A stretch of DNA of 64,000 nucleotides from Streptomyces albofaciens JCM 4342 (lineage in GTDB: Bacteria; Actinomycetota; Actinomycetes; Streptomycetales; Streptomycetaceae), in the NCBI RefSeq assembly GCF_008634025.1, contig NZ_PDCM01000002.1, positions 3,947,501 through 4,011,500 on the forward strand, given 5' to 3'. Each line of letters opens with the position of its first letter. The stretch's first letter is position 1. The notes beneath the pieces were generated by a model. It saw nothing but the letters and a program-made list of their open reading frames with translations. It searched no databases and was not told where the DNA came from. Positions 1-8,372 of the stretch are shown piece by piece. Both the position numbers and the translations under genes were made by a program.

Positions 1-491
1 ACGGACGGACCTTCGTGGTGCCGAAGGCGACGCGTCCGGTGGTGGGCGTGCGGGTGCGGGATCTCCAGGATCCGACTTCGGCGATGGGCACGTCGCACGC
101 CCGCGGGGCGGGGGTCGTCCATCTGCTCGACGAGGCGGAAGCGGTGCGCGAGAAGGTCATGGGTGCGGTGGCGGATGCCGGGCCGGACCTCGTGTACGAC
201 CCGGCCGGGCGGCCCGGGACGGCGAACCTCCTGGACGTACTGGCGGCGTGCGGTGGGGGCGATCCGGAGAAGCTGGCGGGTGCGTACGACTCGTACGGCG
301 CGCTCAAGAAGGACACGGCCGAGGCGGTGGTGGAGCTGTTGCGGCCGGTGCGGGAGCGGCACGCGGAGCTGGTGGCGGACCCGGGGTACGTGGATTCCGT
401 CCTGCGGGACGGGGCCGGGCGGGCGCGGGAGATGGCGCGGCCGCGGGTGGACGCGGCGTATCGGGGGGTGGGGTTGCTGCCGGTGGGGTGA
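1..491 (+). CDS. trpS: Tryptophanyl-tRNA synthetase, C-terminal part (cut by window edge)
   Basis: The reading frame is open to the left edge, so only about the last 162 residues are seen. The stretch VGVRVRDLQDPTSAMGTS followed by GVVHLLDEAEAVREKVMGAV aligns with the end of the catalytic domain and the tRNA-binding helices of class I TrpRS, which charges tRNA-Trp with tryptophan. Where most enzymes carry KMSKS this copy reads AMGTS (bases 81-95), lacking the first lysine and the first serine. Streptomycetes often have two TrpRS genes, one of them divergent and linked to indolmycin resistance. The position next to proC and the divergent loop suggest this is the divergent paralogue, but the N-terminal part needed to confirm that is missing. 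Confidence 0.85.
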   Translation, partial: GRTFVVPKATRPVVGVRVRDLQDPTSAMGTSHARGAGVVHLLDEAEAVREKVMGAVADAGPDLVYDPAGRPGTANLLDVLAACGGGDPEKLAGAYDSYGALKKDTAEAVVELLRPVRERHAELVADPGYVDSVLRDGAGRAREMARPRVDAAYRGVGLLPVG

Positions 492-515
492 GCCCGGGTC
501 CCGGTGGGGTGGAGG

Positions 516-555
516 CCGGCCTTGGGCGTACTGCGCGTAGTAGGCGCAAGGCCGG
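516..555. terminator. Hairpin between convergent trpS and proC
   Basis: Arms CCGGCCTTG (516-524) and CAAGGCCGG (547-555) can pair, with a smaller TACT/AGTA pairing inside the loop. It lies between two genes that converge, so it probably serves both as a terminator. There is no U-run. Confidence 0.5.
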
Positions 556-576
556 TTCCCGGGCGTACGGAGTGGG

Positions 577-1386
577 TCAGCCGTTGCCGGAGGCGAGTTC
601 GCGGCTGCGGTCGCGGGCCGCTTCGAGGGCGGCGATCAGGGCGGCCCGTACGCCGTGGTTCTCCAGCTCGCGGATGGCGTTGATGGTGGTGCCGGCGGGC
701 GATGTGACGTTCTCGCGGAGGGTGACCGGGTGCTCGCCGCTGTCCCGGAGCATGGTCGCCGCGCCGATCGCGGCCTGCACGATCAGGTCGTGGGCCTTGT
801 CCCGCGGCAGGCCGAGCAGGATGCCGGCGTCGGTCATCGCCTCGACCAGGAAATAGAAGTACGCCGGGCCCGAGCCGGAGAGGGCGGTCGCGGCGTCCTG
901 CTGGGACTCCGGGACCCGCAGCGTCTTGCCGACGGTGGCGAAGATCTCCTCGGCTCGGGTGAGGTGCGCGGCGGTGGCATGGGTGCCGGCCGAGATGACG
1001 GACATGGCCTCGTCGACGAGGGCGGGGGTGTTCGTCATGACGCGTACGACGGGGGTGGCCGCGGGCAGCCGCTCCTCGAAGAAGGCGGTCGGGATGCCGG
1101 CGGCGCCGCTGATGACGAGGCGGTCGGCCGGGACGTGCGGGGCCAGCTCGGTGAGGAGGGCGCCCATGTCCTGCGGCTTCACGGTCAGGATGAGGGTGTC
1201 CGCGGACTTGGCCGCCTCGGCGTTGGTCACGGGGGTGACGCCGTAGCGGGTACGGAGCTGGTCGGCGCGTTCGGGGCGGCGGGCGGTGACCATGAGGTCG
1301 GTGGGGGCCCAGCCGCCACGGATCATGCCGCTGAGGAGGGCTTCGCCGATTTTTCCGGTGCCTAGTACGGCGACCTTCTGGGTCAT
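577..1386 (-). CDS. proC: Pyrroline-5-carboxylate reductase
   Basis: Catalyses the last step of proline synthesis, the NAD(P)H-dependent reduction of 1-pyrroline-5-carboxylate to proline in the cytosol. The 269-residue length is normal. The N-terminus has the dinucleotide-binding motif LGTGKIGEALLSG. The C-terminal half has the family dimerisation signature, including ATALSGSGPAYFYFLVEAM and NVTSPAGTTINAI. I chose the ATG at 1386 over the in-frame GTG 12 bases upstream, because GGCGAGG sits about ten bases before the ATG but would touch the GTG. It is transcribed alone and converges on trpS. Confidence 0.95.
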   Translation of the reverse strand: MTQKVAVLGTGKIGEALLSGMIRGGWAPTDLMVTARRPERADQLRTRYGVTPVTNAEAAKSADTLILTVKPQDMGALLTELAPHVPADRLVISGAAGIPTAFFEERLPAATPVVRVMTNTPALVDEAMSVISAGTHATAAHLTRAEEIFATVGKTLRVPESQQDAATALSGSGPAYFYFLVEAMTDAGILLGLPRDKAHDLIVQAAIGAATMLRDSGEHPVTLRENVTSPAGTTINAIRELENHGVRAALIAALEAARDRSRELASGNG

Positions 1387-1550
1387 GTTGCGGTTCACCT
1401 CGCCGGTGGGGCTTCGGGGGTCTGGTGGCCGCGGGGCGGCCGGCCTTCTGTTGGTGCTCGGTCATCGTCGCATCGTGGGGGTTTGCTGGGCGGGGGTGTT
1501 CACGTTGTGGGCACGGTGGAGCGGGGGTGGGATTGAACGCCGTGATCGCC

Positions 1551-1582
1551 CGGCGGGCTCGTCCTCAAACGCCGGACGGGCT
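1551..1582. repeat. Streptomyces-type extragenic palindromic repeat
   Basis: The core CTCGTCCTCAAACGCCGG, flanked by CGGCGGG and ACGGGCT, matches my memory of a sequence found in many intergenic copies in Streptomyces genomes (reverse form GCCGGCGTTTGAGGACGAG-like). CCGGCG and CGCCGG form the dyad. It lies in the roughly 360-base gap between proC and the ABC permease gene. Confidence 0.5.
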
Positions 1583-1700
1583 GGTTTTGGCTGGGATGGC
1601 CCCCAACCGCAGCGGGTTTTGGCTGGGGTGGTCCCCAAACCGCGGCTTGATCTGACTGAGGGCCCCCGAGCCGCAGCTTGATGTGGCCGGGATGATTCCC
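1583..1700. repeat. Degenerate tandem repeat, about 35-bp unit
   Basis: About three diverged copies of a unit combining GGTTTTGGCTGGG-like, CCCCCAA-like and CCGCAGC-like blocks follow the extragenic palindrome. No coding capacity is apparent. Together with the terminator this fills the gap between proC and the exporter genes. Confidence 0.45.
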
Positions 1701-1730
1701 CCCCCCGGCGAATTCCGACCGGATGAGCCC

Positions 1731-1759
1731 GGGCGGTCCGTACCTCGTACGGACCGCCC
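1731..1759 (-). terminator. Strong hairpin ending the ABC exporter operon
   Basis: A perfect 13-bp stem, GGGCGGTCCGTAC (1731-1743) with GTACGGACCGCCC (1747-1759) and a CTC loop, begins on the base after the permease stop codon. Its position marks it as the operon terminator, although there is no U-tract. Confidence 0.75.
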
Positions 1760-2518
1760 TCACCCCGTACGCCGCCGCAACGTAGTCGTCCCCAAAGCCA
1801 GGATCGCGAATGTGCAGGCGGTGACGATGGTGATGTCGCGGAGGAATGTGGTGGTGATGGTGGGGTGGGTGAGGAGTTCGGTCATGCCGTCCACCGCGTA
1901 GGACATCGGGAGGATGTCCGAGAGGGTTTTGAGGGCCGGCTGCATCGTGTCGCGTGGGGTGAACAGGCCGCACAAAAGGAGCTGCGGCATCAGGATGGCG
2001 GGCATGAACTGGACGGCCTGGAATTCGGACGAGGCGAAGGCCGAGACGAAGAGGCCGAGGGCGGTGCCGAGGAGGGCGTCCAGGACGGCGACCAGGAGGA
2101 GCAGCCAGGGGGAACCGCTGACGTCCAGGTCCAGCAGCCATATCGACAGGGCGGTGGCGAGGGCGGACTGGACGACGGCGAGGGCGCCGAAGGCCAGGGC
2201 GTAGCCGCCGAGGAGGTCGGCCTTGCCGAGGGGCATGGCGAGGAGGCGTTCGAGGGTGCCCGAGGTGCGTTCGCGGAGGGTGGCGATGGAGGTCACCAGG
2301 AACATCGTGATCATCGGGAAGACGCCGAGCAGCGAGGCGCCGACGCTGTCGAACGTCCGGGGACGCGCGTCGAAGACGTAGCGCAGCAGGGCGATCATCA
2401 CGCAGGGGACGATCAGCATCAGGGCGATGGTGCGCGGGTCGTGGCGCAGCTGGCGCAGCACGCGGGCGGCGGTGGCCAGGGCGCGGGCCCCGGAGAAGGG
2501 CGGCGCTGCCGTGGTCAT
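1760..2518 (-). CDS. ABC-2 type transporter permease
   Basis: Membrane subunit of an ABC exporter, 252 residues, with about six hydrophobic segments starting near residues 30, 59, 103, 132, 165 and 222. The segment ATLRERTSGTLERLLAMPLG after the second helix is typical of the ABC-2 permease family (YhhJ/DrrB-like). GAGGAG lies eight bases before the ATG. It follows the ATPase gene on the same strand across a 118-base repeat-bearing gap, so the two probably form one drug or lipid exporter. The substrate cannot be read from sequence. Confidence 0.85.
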   Translation of the reverse strand: MTTAAPPFSGARALATAARVLRQLRHDPRTIALMLIVPCVMIALLRYVFDARPRTFDSVGASLLGVFPMITMFLVTSIATLRERTSGTLERLLAMPLGKADLLGGYALAFGALAVVQSALATALSIWLLDLDVSGSPWLLLLVAVLDALLGTALGLFVSAFASSEFQAVQFMPAILMPQLLLCGLFTPRDTMQPALKTLSDILPMSYAVDGMTELLTHPTITTTFLRDITIVTACTFAILALGTTTLRRRTG

Positions 2519-2570
2519 GCGGGCGCTCCTCGGGTGGTCATGCCGGGCGGTCGTACGGGGTGGCCGTGTG

Positions 2571-2660
2571 GGGTGGTCATGCGGGCCGGTCCCCGGTGTG
2601 GGGCGGCCATGAGAGCCGGTCCTCGGTGTGGGGTGGTCATGCGGGCCGGTCCCCGGTGTG
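2571..2660. repeat. Three tandem 30-bp units at the 3' end of the ABC ATPase gene
   Basis: Units at 2571-2600, 2601-2630 and 2631-2660 share the frame GGTCATGCGGGCCGGTCC...GGTGTG with a few substitutions. The last unit contains the ATPase stop codon and its final codons (encoding HTGDRPA), so the array looks like duplication of a gene end. The unit is a multiple of three. Confidence 0.85.
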
Positions 2661-3464
2661 GGCGGTGGCGTGTTCGGCCGCGGTGGCCGCGTCGACCAGG
2701 TGGAGGAAGGCCGCCTCGACGGTGTCCGTACGGGTACGGGCCCGCAGCGCGTCGGGGGTGTCCTCGGCGAGGATGCGGCCCTCGCGCATCAGGAGGAGCC
2801 GGTCGCAGCGCTCGGCCTCGTCCATGACGTGGGAGGAGACCAGGAGCGTGGCGCCGCGTTCGGTGGCGAGGCGGTGGAAGAGCTGCCACAGGTCACGGCG
2901 GAGCACCGGGTCCAGGCCGACGGTGGGTTCGTCGAGGACGAGGAGTTCCGGCGTGCCGAGGAGGGCGACGGCGAGGGAGACGCGGCTGCGCTGGCCGCCG
3001 GAGAGGTTGCCGGCCAGGGCGTCGGCGTGCCGTGTCAGGGCGACGTCCTCGATGGCGCGGCGCACCTGCTCCCGGCGGGTGGCGCGGGCGGCCCGTCCCG
3101 GGTGCAGGACGGCGGCGAAGTAGTCGAGGTTCTGGCGGACGGTGAGGTCGCCGTATACGGACGGGGCCTGGGTGACGTAGCCGATGCGGGGGCGCAGACC
3201 GGCGTGCCCCGCGGGGCGGCCGAGTACGTCGAGGGTGCCGCCGACCTTGGCCTGGGTGCCGACGACGGCGCGCATCAGGGTGGTTTTGCCGCAGCCGGAG
3301 GGGCCGAGGAGCCCGGTGATCAGGCCGTGCGGGACGTCGAAGGCGAGGTCGTCCAGGACGGTGCGGCGGCCGCGTACGACGGTGAGGGCGCGGGCCCGGA
3401 CGGCGGCGGGGGCGGTCGGGGCGGCGGAGGCCGTACCGGCCGGGGCACGACCGTAATTCATCAT
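2637..3464 (-). CDS. ABC transporter ATP-binding protein
   Basis: ATPase subunit that powers the adjacent ABC-2 permease. With the start at the first of two adjacent ATG codons the protein is 275 residues. It shows Walker A GPSGCGKTT (near residue 54), Q-loop YVTQAP, signature LSGGQ (near 154), Walker B LLVLDEPTVGLD (near 175) and H-loop SSHVMDEAE. An upstream in-frame GTG/ATG would add about 19 residues, but those are not conserved-looking. No good ribosome site is seen before either start, so initiation may be leaderless or weak. An imperfect palindrome covers the start codons. Confidence 0.88.
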   Translation of the reverse strand: MMNYGRAPAGTASAAPTAPAAVRARALTVVRGRRTVLDDLAFDVPHGLITGLLGPSGCGKTTLMRAVVGTQAKVGGTLDVLGRPAGHAGLRPRIGYVTQAPSVYGDLTVRQNLDYFAAVLHPGRAARATRREQVRRAIEDVALTRHADALAGNLSGGQRSRVSLAVALLGTPELLVLDEPTVGLDPVLRRDLWQLFHRLATERGATLLVSSHVMDEAERCDRLLLMREGRILAEDTPDALRARTRTDTVEAAFLHLVDAATAAEHATAHTGDRPA

Positions 3465-3473
3465 GTGTTGAAT
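3456..3473. promoter_or_regulatory. Palindrome over the ABC exporter start
   Basis: ATTCA and TGAAT are separated by eight bases, within an AT-rich island that is unusual for this genome. The spacing and position resemble an operator for a PadR- or TetR-type repressor. No such regulator gene is adjacent, so this is inference from symmetry only. Confidence 0.35.
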
Positions 3474-3676
3474 ATTGCGCGGACGGCCCGGGGCGTCAAG
3501 GTGTCCGCGCGGCGGGCGCACTCCGGCGGGCGCCGTAGCGATCGGAATCGACCGCTCCTTATCGCTGACTCAGCGTTTACATGACGGTTACACAGCGACT
3601 CGCGCAAAGTCATGACCCCCTGGACAGAATGAAGTTGACCGCCCAACCATCCGTGCCGGAAGAGAGGGCTGACGCC

Positions 3677-4090
3677 ATGCGCCGCGTGCTGCTGTTCGTC
3701 GTGGCAGCGCTGCTGGCGTTCCCGGTCGGTGGCGAGTGGGTGTACGGGCGGATGGCCGAGAGCCGGACCACGGTGACGGCCGGGGGCGCGGAGGCTGTCC
3801 GGGGCGGCGTACGGGCGGCTGTGGCGTCGTACGCGTACGAAGACGGCGGCCCGGCGGACCCGGAGGACCCGGCGGCCGAGCGCTGCCCGACCGGACGCGC
3901 CGCCCGCACCGCCCGCTCCACAGCCGGCGTACCGGTCTCCCGGCCCGGCGGCCGGACCAGGTGCACGAGCGACCCGACGGTTCCGCCCGCCGAGCGGCCG
4001 TCGCCGACCGCGCCGGTCACCGGCAACCGCGCCGTCCCCCTGACGAGGTCGGGCCAACTGCCCGTCAGTCACCACGCCTTCCGCTGCTGA
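3677..4090 (+). CDS. Hypothetical small membrane-anchored or secreted protein
   Basis: A 137-residue protein of unknown function. It starts MRRVLLFVVAALLAFPVGG, a clear signal peptide or N-terminal anchor, with AGAGAGG about nine bases upstream. The rest is polar, rich in Pro, Arg, Thr and Ala, with three Cys, one of them the last residue. Third-position GC is uniformly high, which supports it being a real gene. It runs divergently from the ABC exporter and in the same direction as the SulP gene 167 bases downstream. A start further upstream at 3581 is possible but would bury the signal sequence. Confidence 0.6.
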   Translation: MRRVLLFVVAALLAFPVGGEWVYGRMAESRTTVTAGGAEAVRGGVRAAVASYAYEDGGPADPEDPAAERCPTGRAARTARSTAGVPVSRPGGRTRCTSDPTVPPAERPSPTAPVTGNRAVPLTRSGQLPVSHHAFRC

Positions 4091-4257
4091 GCGCACCCGC
4101 CGGCCGCCGGACACCGGCTCGCCAGGCACCCCACGGGCCGTCCCCCTGCCCGCACGCGCAGCACACAGTTCACGGACCGATCCGGACACCCGTCCCTTTC
4201 CCCGCACGGCGCACGTCCGCGCCGTGCGGTCCACCGCAACGCGCTGGAGGCAGCAGC

Positions 4258-5745
4258 ATGCGAAAAATCATGGCCATACGCCCCGACTTCACCGCTTCCC
4301 TCGTCGTCTTCCTGGTCGCCGTGCCGCTGTGCGTCGGCGTGGCCGTCGCCTCCGGCGTCCCGGCCGAACTCGGACTCGTCACCGGCATCGTCGGCGGGCT
4401 GCTCACCGGCCTCCTGCCCGGCAGCAGCCTTCAGGTGAGCGGTCCGGCGGCCGGTCTGACCGTCCTCGTGTACGAGGCGGTGCGGGAGTTCGGGCTGAGC
4501 GCGCTGGGCGCGCTGGTGCTGGCGGCCGGGGTGCTGCAGCTCGTCATGGGGGCGCTGCGGCTGGGGCGGTGGTTCCGCGCGATCTCCGTGGCCGTCGTGC
4601 AGGGCATGCTCGCGGGCATCGGGCTGGTGCTGATCGCCGGTCAGCTGTACGCGCTCACCGACGCCGAGGCGCCCGGCAGCGGCCTGGCCAACCTCGGGGG
4701 CCTGCCGGAGCTGGCGGCCGACACGATCTGGTCGGACCAGGCGCTGACCGCGGCGGCGATCGGCGTCGGCACCATCGCCGTACTGGCACTGTGGCCGCGC
4801 TGGCGGCGGGCGGCCCGTGTCCTGCCCGCGCCGCTCGCGGCCGTGCTCCTGGCCACCGTCGCCGTCGCCGTGCTCCGGCTGCCGGTGGCGCGGGTGGAGG
4901 TCGCGGGGCTGCTGTCCGCCGTACAGCCGCCGGGCGGTGCGGACTTCGCCCGGCTGGCGGAGGTGGGCGCGGTCGGCACCGTGCTGGCCTTCGCGCTCAT
5001 CGCGTCCGCCGAGTCGCTGTTCAGCGCGGCGGCCGTGGACCGGCTGCACGACGGGCCGCGTACGGACTACGACAAGGAGCTGATGGCGCAGGGGGCGGGC
5101 AACGCGGCGTGCGGGCTGCTCGGCGCGCTGCCGATGACCGCGGTCATCGTGCGCAGTTCCGCGAACGTGCGGGCAGGCGCGCGCACCAAGGCTTCGCGGG
5201 TGCTGCACGGCGTGTGGCTGCTGCTGTTCGCGGCGGCGTTCCCGGCGGCGCTGGGCGTCGTGCCGCTGGCTGCGCTGGCGGGGGTGCTCGTGCACGCGGG
5301 CTGGAAGCTCGTTCCCGTACGGGATTTCGTGCCGCTGTGGCGGGAGCACCGGGGCGAGGCCGTCGTGCTCGTGGGAACGGCGGTGGCGATCGTGGTGACC
5401 AACATGTTCGAGGGTGTCGTCATCGGGCTGCTGATGGCGGTCGCGAAGACCGCCTGGGAGACCTCGCACGCGCACCTGGAGGTGTCCGGGCTGGAGGACC
5501 GCGGGCCCGGGGCGGGGCCCATCCGTGTGCGCGCCCTGGGTAACGCCACGTTCCTGCGCCTACCCAGGCTGCTGGACCAGTTGGAGGCGCTGCCGCGCGA
5601 TCGTGCCGTGGTGCTGGACCTCTCCGGGCTGCGCCATCTGGACCGTGCCTGCGCGGCGGCGCTCGGCAGCTGGGCGGAGCGGCGGCGGCCGGGGGACGGG
5701 CCGGAAACGGTGGACGCCGGAACCGGCACCGACATCCGAACATAA
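4258..5745 (+). CDS. SulP-family inorganic anion transporter
   Basis: A 495-residue integral membrane protein of the SulP/SLC26 family, which imports sulfate, bicarbonate or similar anions. The N-terminus PDFTASLVVFLVAVPLCVGV and the repeated Gly-rich helices GIVGGLLTGLLPGSSLQVSG are diagnostic. The central ALIASAESLFSAAAVDRL and the following QGAGNAACGLLGALPMTAVI carry the conserved core. A compressed STAS-like region (VVLDLSGLRHLDRACAAAL) closes the protein. Start chosen because GGAGG lies seven bases before the ATG. The bicarbonate-type subgroup looks most likely from the short STAS region, but substrate is not provable here. Confidence 0.88.
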   Translation: MRKIMAIRPDFTASLVVFLVAVPLCVGVAVASGVPAELGLVTGIVGGLLTGLLPGSSLQVSGPAAGLTVLVYEAVREFGLSALGALVLAAGVLQLVMGALRLGRWFRAISVAVVQGMLAGIGLVLIAGQLYALTDAEAPGSGLANLGGLPELAADTIWSDQALTAAAIGVGTIAVLALWPRWRRAARVLPAPLAAVLLATVAVAVLRLPVARVEVAGLLSAVQPPGGADFARLAEVGAVGTVLAFALIASAESLFSAAAVDRLHDGPRTDYDKELMAQGAGNAACGLLGALPMTAVIVRSSANVRAGARTKASRVLHGVWLLLFAAAFPAALGVVPLAALAGVLVHAGWKLVPVRDFVPLWREHRGEAVVLVGTAVAIVVTNMFEGVVIGLLMAVAKTAWETSHAHLEVSGLEDRGPGAGPIRVRALGNATFLRLPRLLDQLEALPRDRAVVLDLSGLRHLDRACAAALGSWAERRRPGDGPETVDAGTGTDIRT

Positions 5746-5839
5746 GGCATCCGGACATAAGGCATCCGGACATAAGCCATCGGACATAAGCCGTTCGGAC
5801 ATAAGCCGTTCGGACACAAGGCATCCGGACATAAGGCAT
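5736..5839. repeat. Seven tandem copies of a 14-15-bp unit after the SulP gene
   Basis: Units of the type CCGGACATAAGGCAT start inside the last codons of the transporter gene, and the first unit supplies the TAA stop. Variants with AAGCCAT and AAGCCGTT form blocks of like units, as expected from slippage or unequal exchange. The array fills most of the gap before the M1 peptidase gene. Confidence 0.9.
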
Positions 5840-5950
5840 CCGAAACACCAGCGCGGACAATCATCGTCAAGCGGAAGGGGGCGGCGTTGCGGGGCCAAAA
5901 AGCCTAAGGTCGGAGAGCTTGATCCATCGTCCGACGACCTGAGGAGCCCC

Positions 5951-7360
5951 GTGATCCGCCGGCCTCTCCGCTCCTGCGGTGCGACCGCAGCGCTCTCCGT
6001 CGCCCTGCTGCTGTCCTCCTGTACGAGCGCGTCCCGGCTGGACGGCACGGAGGGCGCGGGCAGCGTGCACGACCCGCTCTTCCCCGCCCTCGGCAACAGC
6101 GGGTACGACGTCGGCCACTACGGGCTCGACCTGGCCTACGACGTACGCGGCGGCACCCTCGACGCCACCGCCGAGATCGGCGCCACCGCACAGGCCGACC
6201 TCGCCTCCTTCAAGCTGGACCTCCAGGGGATGAAGGTGCGGGGCGTGCGGGTGGACGGCAAGGACGCCGAGTTCTCGCGCAAGGGCCACAAGCTGACCGT
6301 CCGGCCGCCGAAGACGGTGAAGAAGGGCGCCGCGTTCCGTACGACCGTCGAGTACGACGGCACGCCGGAGGAGATGACGGACGAGGACGGCGCCACCGAG
6401 GGCTGGGTGCGCACGGAGGACGGGGCGTTCGTGGCGGGCCAGCCGGCCGGGTCCATGACGTGGTTCCCCGGCAACAACCACCCGGGCGACAAGGCGGCGT
6501 ACGACTTCCGGATCACCGTGCCGGACGGGTACACCGCCGTCGCCAACGGCGAGCTGCGCGGCCGGAAGTCCGCGAAGGGGCGGACGACCTTCGAGTGGCA
6601 CAACGGCGAGCCGATGGCCTCCTACCTCGCCACCGCGACCATCGGGAAGTTCACCGTCAAGGAGTCGCGGACGAAGAGCGGGCTGCCCGTGTACACGGCG
6701 GTGGACCCGGCGGAGGCCAAGGAGAGCGCGGGGCCGCTGGAGCGGCTGGACGCGATCCTGGACTGGTCGGTGAAACGGTTCGGCCCGTATCCGTTCTCCA
6801 GCGCCGGGGCGATCGTCGACCACACGCCCGAACGGGTCGACTGGGGCGCGCTGGAGACCCAGACCAAGCCGGTCTACGCCGGGGCGCCGGACGAGGGCAC
6901 GCTCGTGCACGAGACCGCGCACCAGTGGTTCGGCGATTCGGTGACGCCGAAGACCTGGCGGGACATCTGGCTCAATGAGGGGTTCGCGCAGTACGCGGAG
7001 TGGCTGTGGGAGGAGGACAAGGGCGGTCGTACGGCACAGCAGCAGTTCGACGCGCTGTACGAGACGGACGAGGACGACGAGAAGGTCTGGGGCTTCCCGC
7101 CCGGCGACCCCGGCGGCCCGGAGAACGTGACCGGCGACCCCGTCTACAAGCGCGGGGGCATGGTCCTCCAGCAGCTCCGCAAGGCCGTCGGCGACAAGGT
7201 CTTCTTCTCGATCCTGAAGGACTGGCCGGCGGAGCACCGGCACGGCAGCGCCGACACCCAGCAGTTCATCGACTTCTGCGCGGACCGTACGGACGTCGAC
7301 CTGACGGACCTCTTCGACGACTGGCTGTACGGGGACGGGAAGCCGGACTGGGAGTACTGA
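5951..7360 (+). CDS. M1-family zinc metallopeptidase, lipoprotein
   Basis: Secreted aminopeptidase-like enzyme of 469 residues. A basic N-terminus is followed by VALLLSSC, a lipobox that would anchor it to the outer face of the membrane. The zinc site is HETAH (residues 320-324) with the third ligand Glu in WLNEGF about 19 residues later, the M1 arrangement. The usual GAMEN exopeptidase motif is replaced by WGALETQ, so true aminopeptidase activity is not assured. GAGGAG precedes the GTG start by four bases. It lacks the long C-terminal ERAP-like domain, which is normal for these shorter bacterial members. Confidence 0.9.
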   Translation: MIRRPLRSCGATAALSVALLLSSCTSASRLDGTEGAGSVHDPLFPALGNSGYDVGHYGLDLAYDVRGGTLDATAEIGATAQADLASFKLDLQGMKVRGVRVDGKDAEFSRKGHKLTVRPPKTVKKGAAFRTTVEYDGTPEEMTDEDGATEGWVRTEDGAFVAGQPAGSMTWFPGNNHPGDKAAYDFRITVPDGYTAVANGELRGRKSAKGRTTFEWHNGEPMASYLATATIGKFTVKESRTKSGLPVYTAVDPAEAKESAGPLERLDAILDWSVKRFGPYPFSSAGAIVDHTPERVDWGALETQTKPVYAGAPDEGTLVHETAHQWFGDSVTPKTWRDIWLNEGFAQYAEWLWEEDKGGRTAQQQFDALYETDEDDEKVWGFPPGDPGGPENVTGDPVYKRGGMVLQQLRKAVGDKVFFSILKDWPAEHRHGSADTQQFIDFCADRTDVDLTDLFDDWLYGDGKPDWEY

Positions 7361-7366
7361 GGTGGG

Positions 7367-7460
7367 CGGGGCGGCCTTACGGGAGGCAGCCCTACGGTGG
7401 CGGCCCTACGGGGCTCGGCCTTAGGGGGGACGGCCTTACGGGGGGACGGCCTTACGGGAG
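7367..7460. repeat. Degenerate tandem repeat, about 15-17-bp unit
   Basis: About five to six diverged copies of CGGCCTTACGGGGGGA-like units lie between the convergent peptidase and methyltransferase genes. The last copy runs into the 3' end of the methyltransferase gene. Confidence 0.7.
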
Positions 7461-8267
7461 GGGCCGTCCGCCGGGCTGTCCGGCGGGCCGGAGCGTGACG
7501 GTCACATCGAGGGCGTACCGTTCCTCGACCGTTCCGTCGGGGAACACCCGGAGCAGTTCGGCGCGCTCGGCCGCCAGGATGGGCCGGGCGGCCTCGGGGC
7601 CGATCGCCGCGAAGTAGGAGCGGCTGCCGAGCATCCGGAGGTGGGTCTCCAGCGGCACCCGGCGGCTCCAGCTCAGCTCGCGCAGTACGGGTTCGAGGCC
7701 CAGGCCGAGGCCGGTGATCAGGCCCGGGGCCTCGGGGGCGACGCTGTGCGCGTGGTAGCCGGGCAGTGCGCGCTTGAGCCGGGCCTCCTGCTCCCCGACC
7801 CACTCCACGCGCGGGTCCGGCACGTTCCACCAGACGGCGAGCGCGCCACCGGGCCGCAGCACCCGCATCGCCTCGGGGACGGAGCGGGCCGGGTCGGTCC
7901 AGTGCCAGGACTGGGCGTACGTGACGAGGTCGAATCCCGCGTCGTCCGCGAACGGCAGGGCGTCGCCGAGGGCGCGGACGAGAGGCGTGCCGGGGCGTGC
8001 GGAGCGCAGTTCGCGGGCCATCGCGGCCCCCGGCTCCACCGCCGTGACACGGGCGCCGCGCGCCGCCAGCAGCCGGGTCGCGATGCCCGTACCGGCGCCC
8101 ACGTCCAGGACCCGGGAGCCGGAGAGCGGGTGGCCGGTCAGTTCTTCGAGGGCGTCGAACAGGGCGGGCGGGTAGCCGGGGCGGGCGGCGGCGTACTGCG
8201 CGGCGACGGTGTCGAAGGACCGGGCCAGATCCGGGTGCGCCGGAGGGCGGGACGTCGGCTGAGGCAT
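7452..8267 (-). CDS. Class I SAM-dependent methyltransferase
   Basis: A 271-residue protein with a Rossmann methyltransferase fold. Motif I is RVLDVGAGTGIATRLL near residue 52, the acidic end of strand 2 is VTAVEPG, and the segment FDLVTYAQSWHWTDP matches the UbiE/Mgg1-like group. RVLRPGGALAVWWNVPD is motif III. Substrate unknown: the family ranges from small molecules to trans-aconitate-like acids. It is divergent from the NTF2-like gene, with a palindrome between them, and converges on the peptidase gene. Confidence 0.85.
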   Translation of the reverse strand: MPQPTSRPPAHPDLARSFDTVAAQYAAARPGYPPALFDALEELTGHPLSGSRVLDVGAGTGIATRLLAARGARVTAVEPGAAMARELRSARPGTPLVRALGDALPFADDAGFDLVTYAQSWHWTDPARSVPEAMRVLRPGGALAVWWNVPDPRVEWVGEQEARLKRALPGYHAHSVAPEAPGLITGLGLGLEPVLRELSWSRRVPLETHLRMLGSRSYFAAIGPEAARPILAAERAELLRVFPDGTVEERYALDVTVTLRPAGQPGGRPLP

Positions 8268-8320
8268 ACGGGCATGGTGCCGGGCCGGGCGGAGCCATGG
8301 CCATGACCATGACCTGCCGC

Positions 8321-8337
8321 ATTACCTGTGACGTAAT
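8321..8337. promoter_or_regulatory. Palindrome between divergent methyltransferase and NTF2-like genes
   Basis: ATTAC and GTAAT flank seven bases (CTGTGAC), 54 bases from the methyltransferase start and 36 from the other gene. It is one of the few AT-containing dyads in the region and is suitably placed for an operator. The regulator is unknown. Confidence 0.35.
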
Positions 8338-8372
8338 CGACGGGGAGCCGGGCGGGCGGCAGCATCGCCCGC

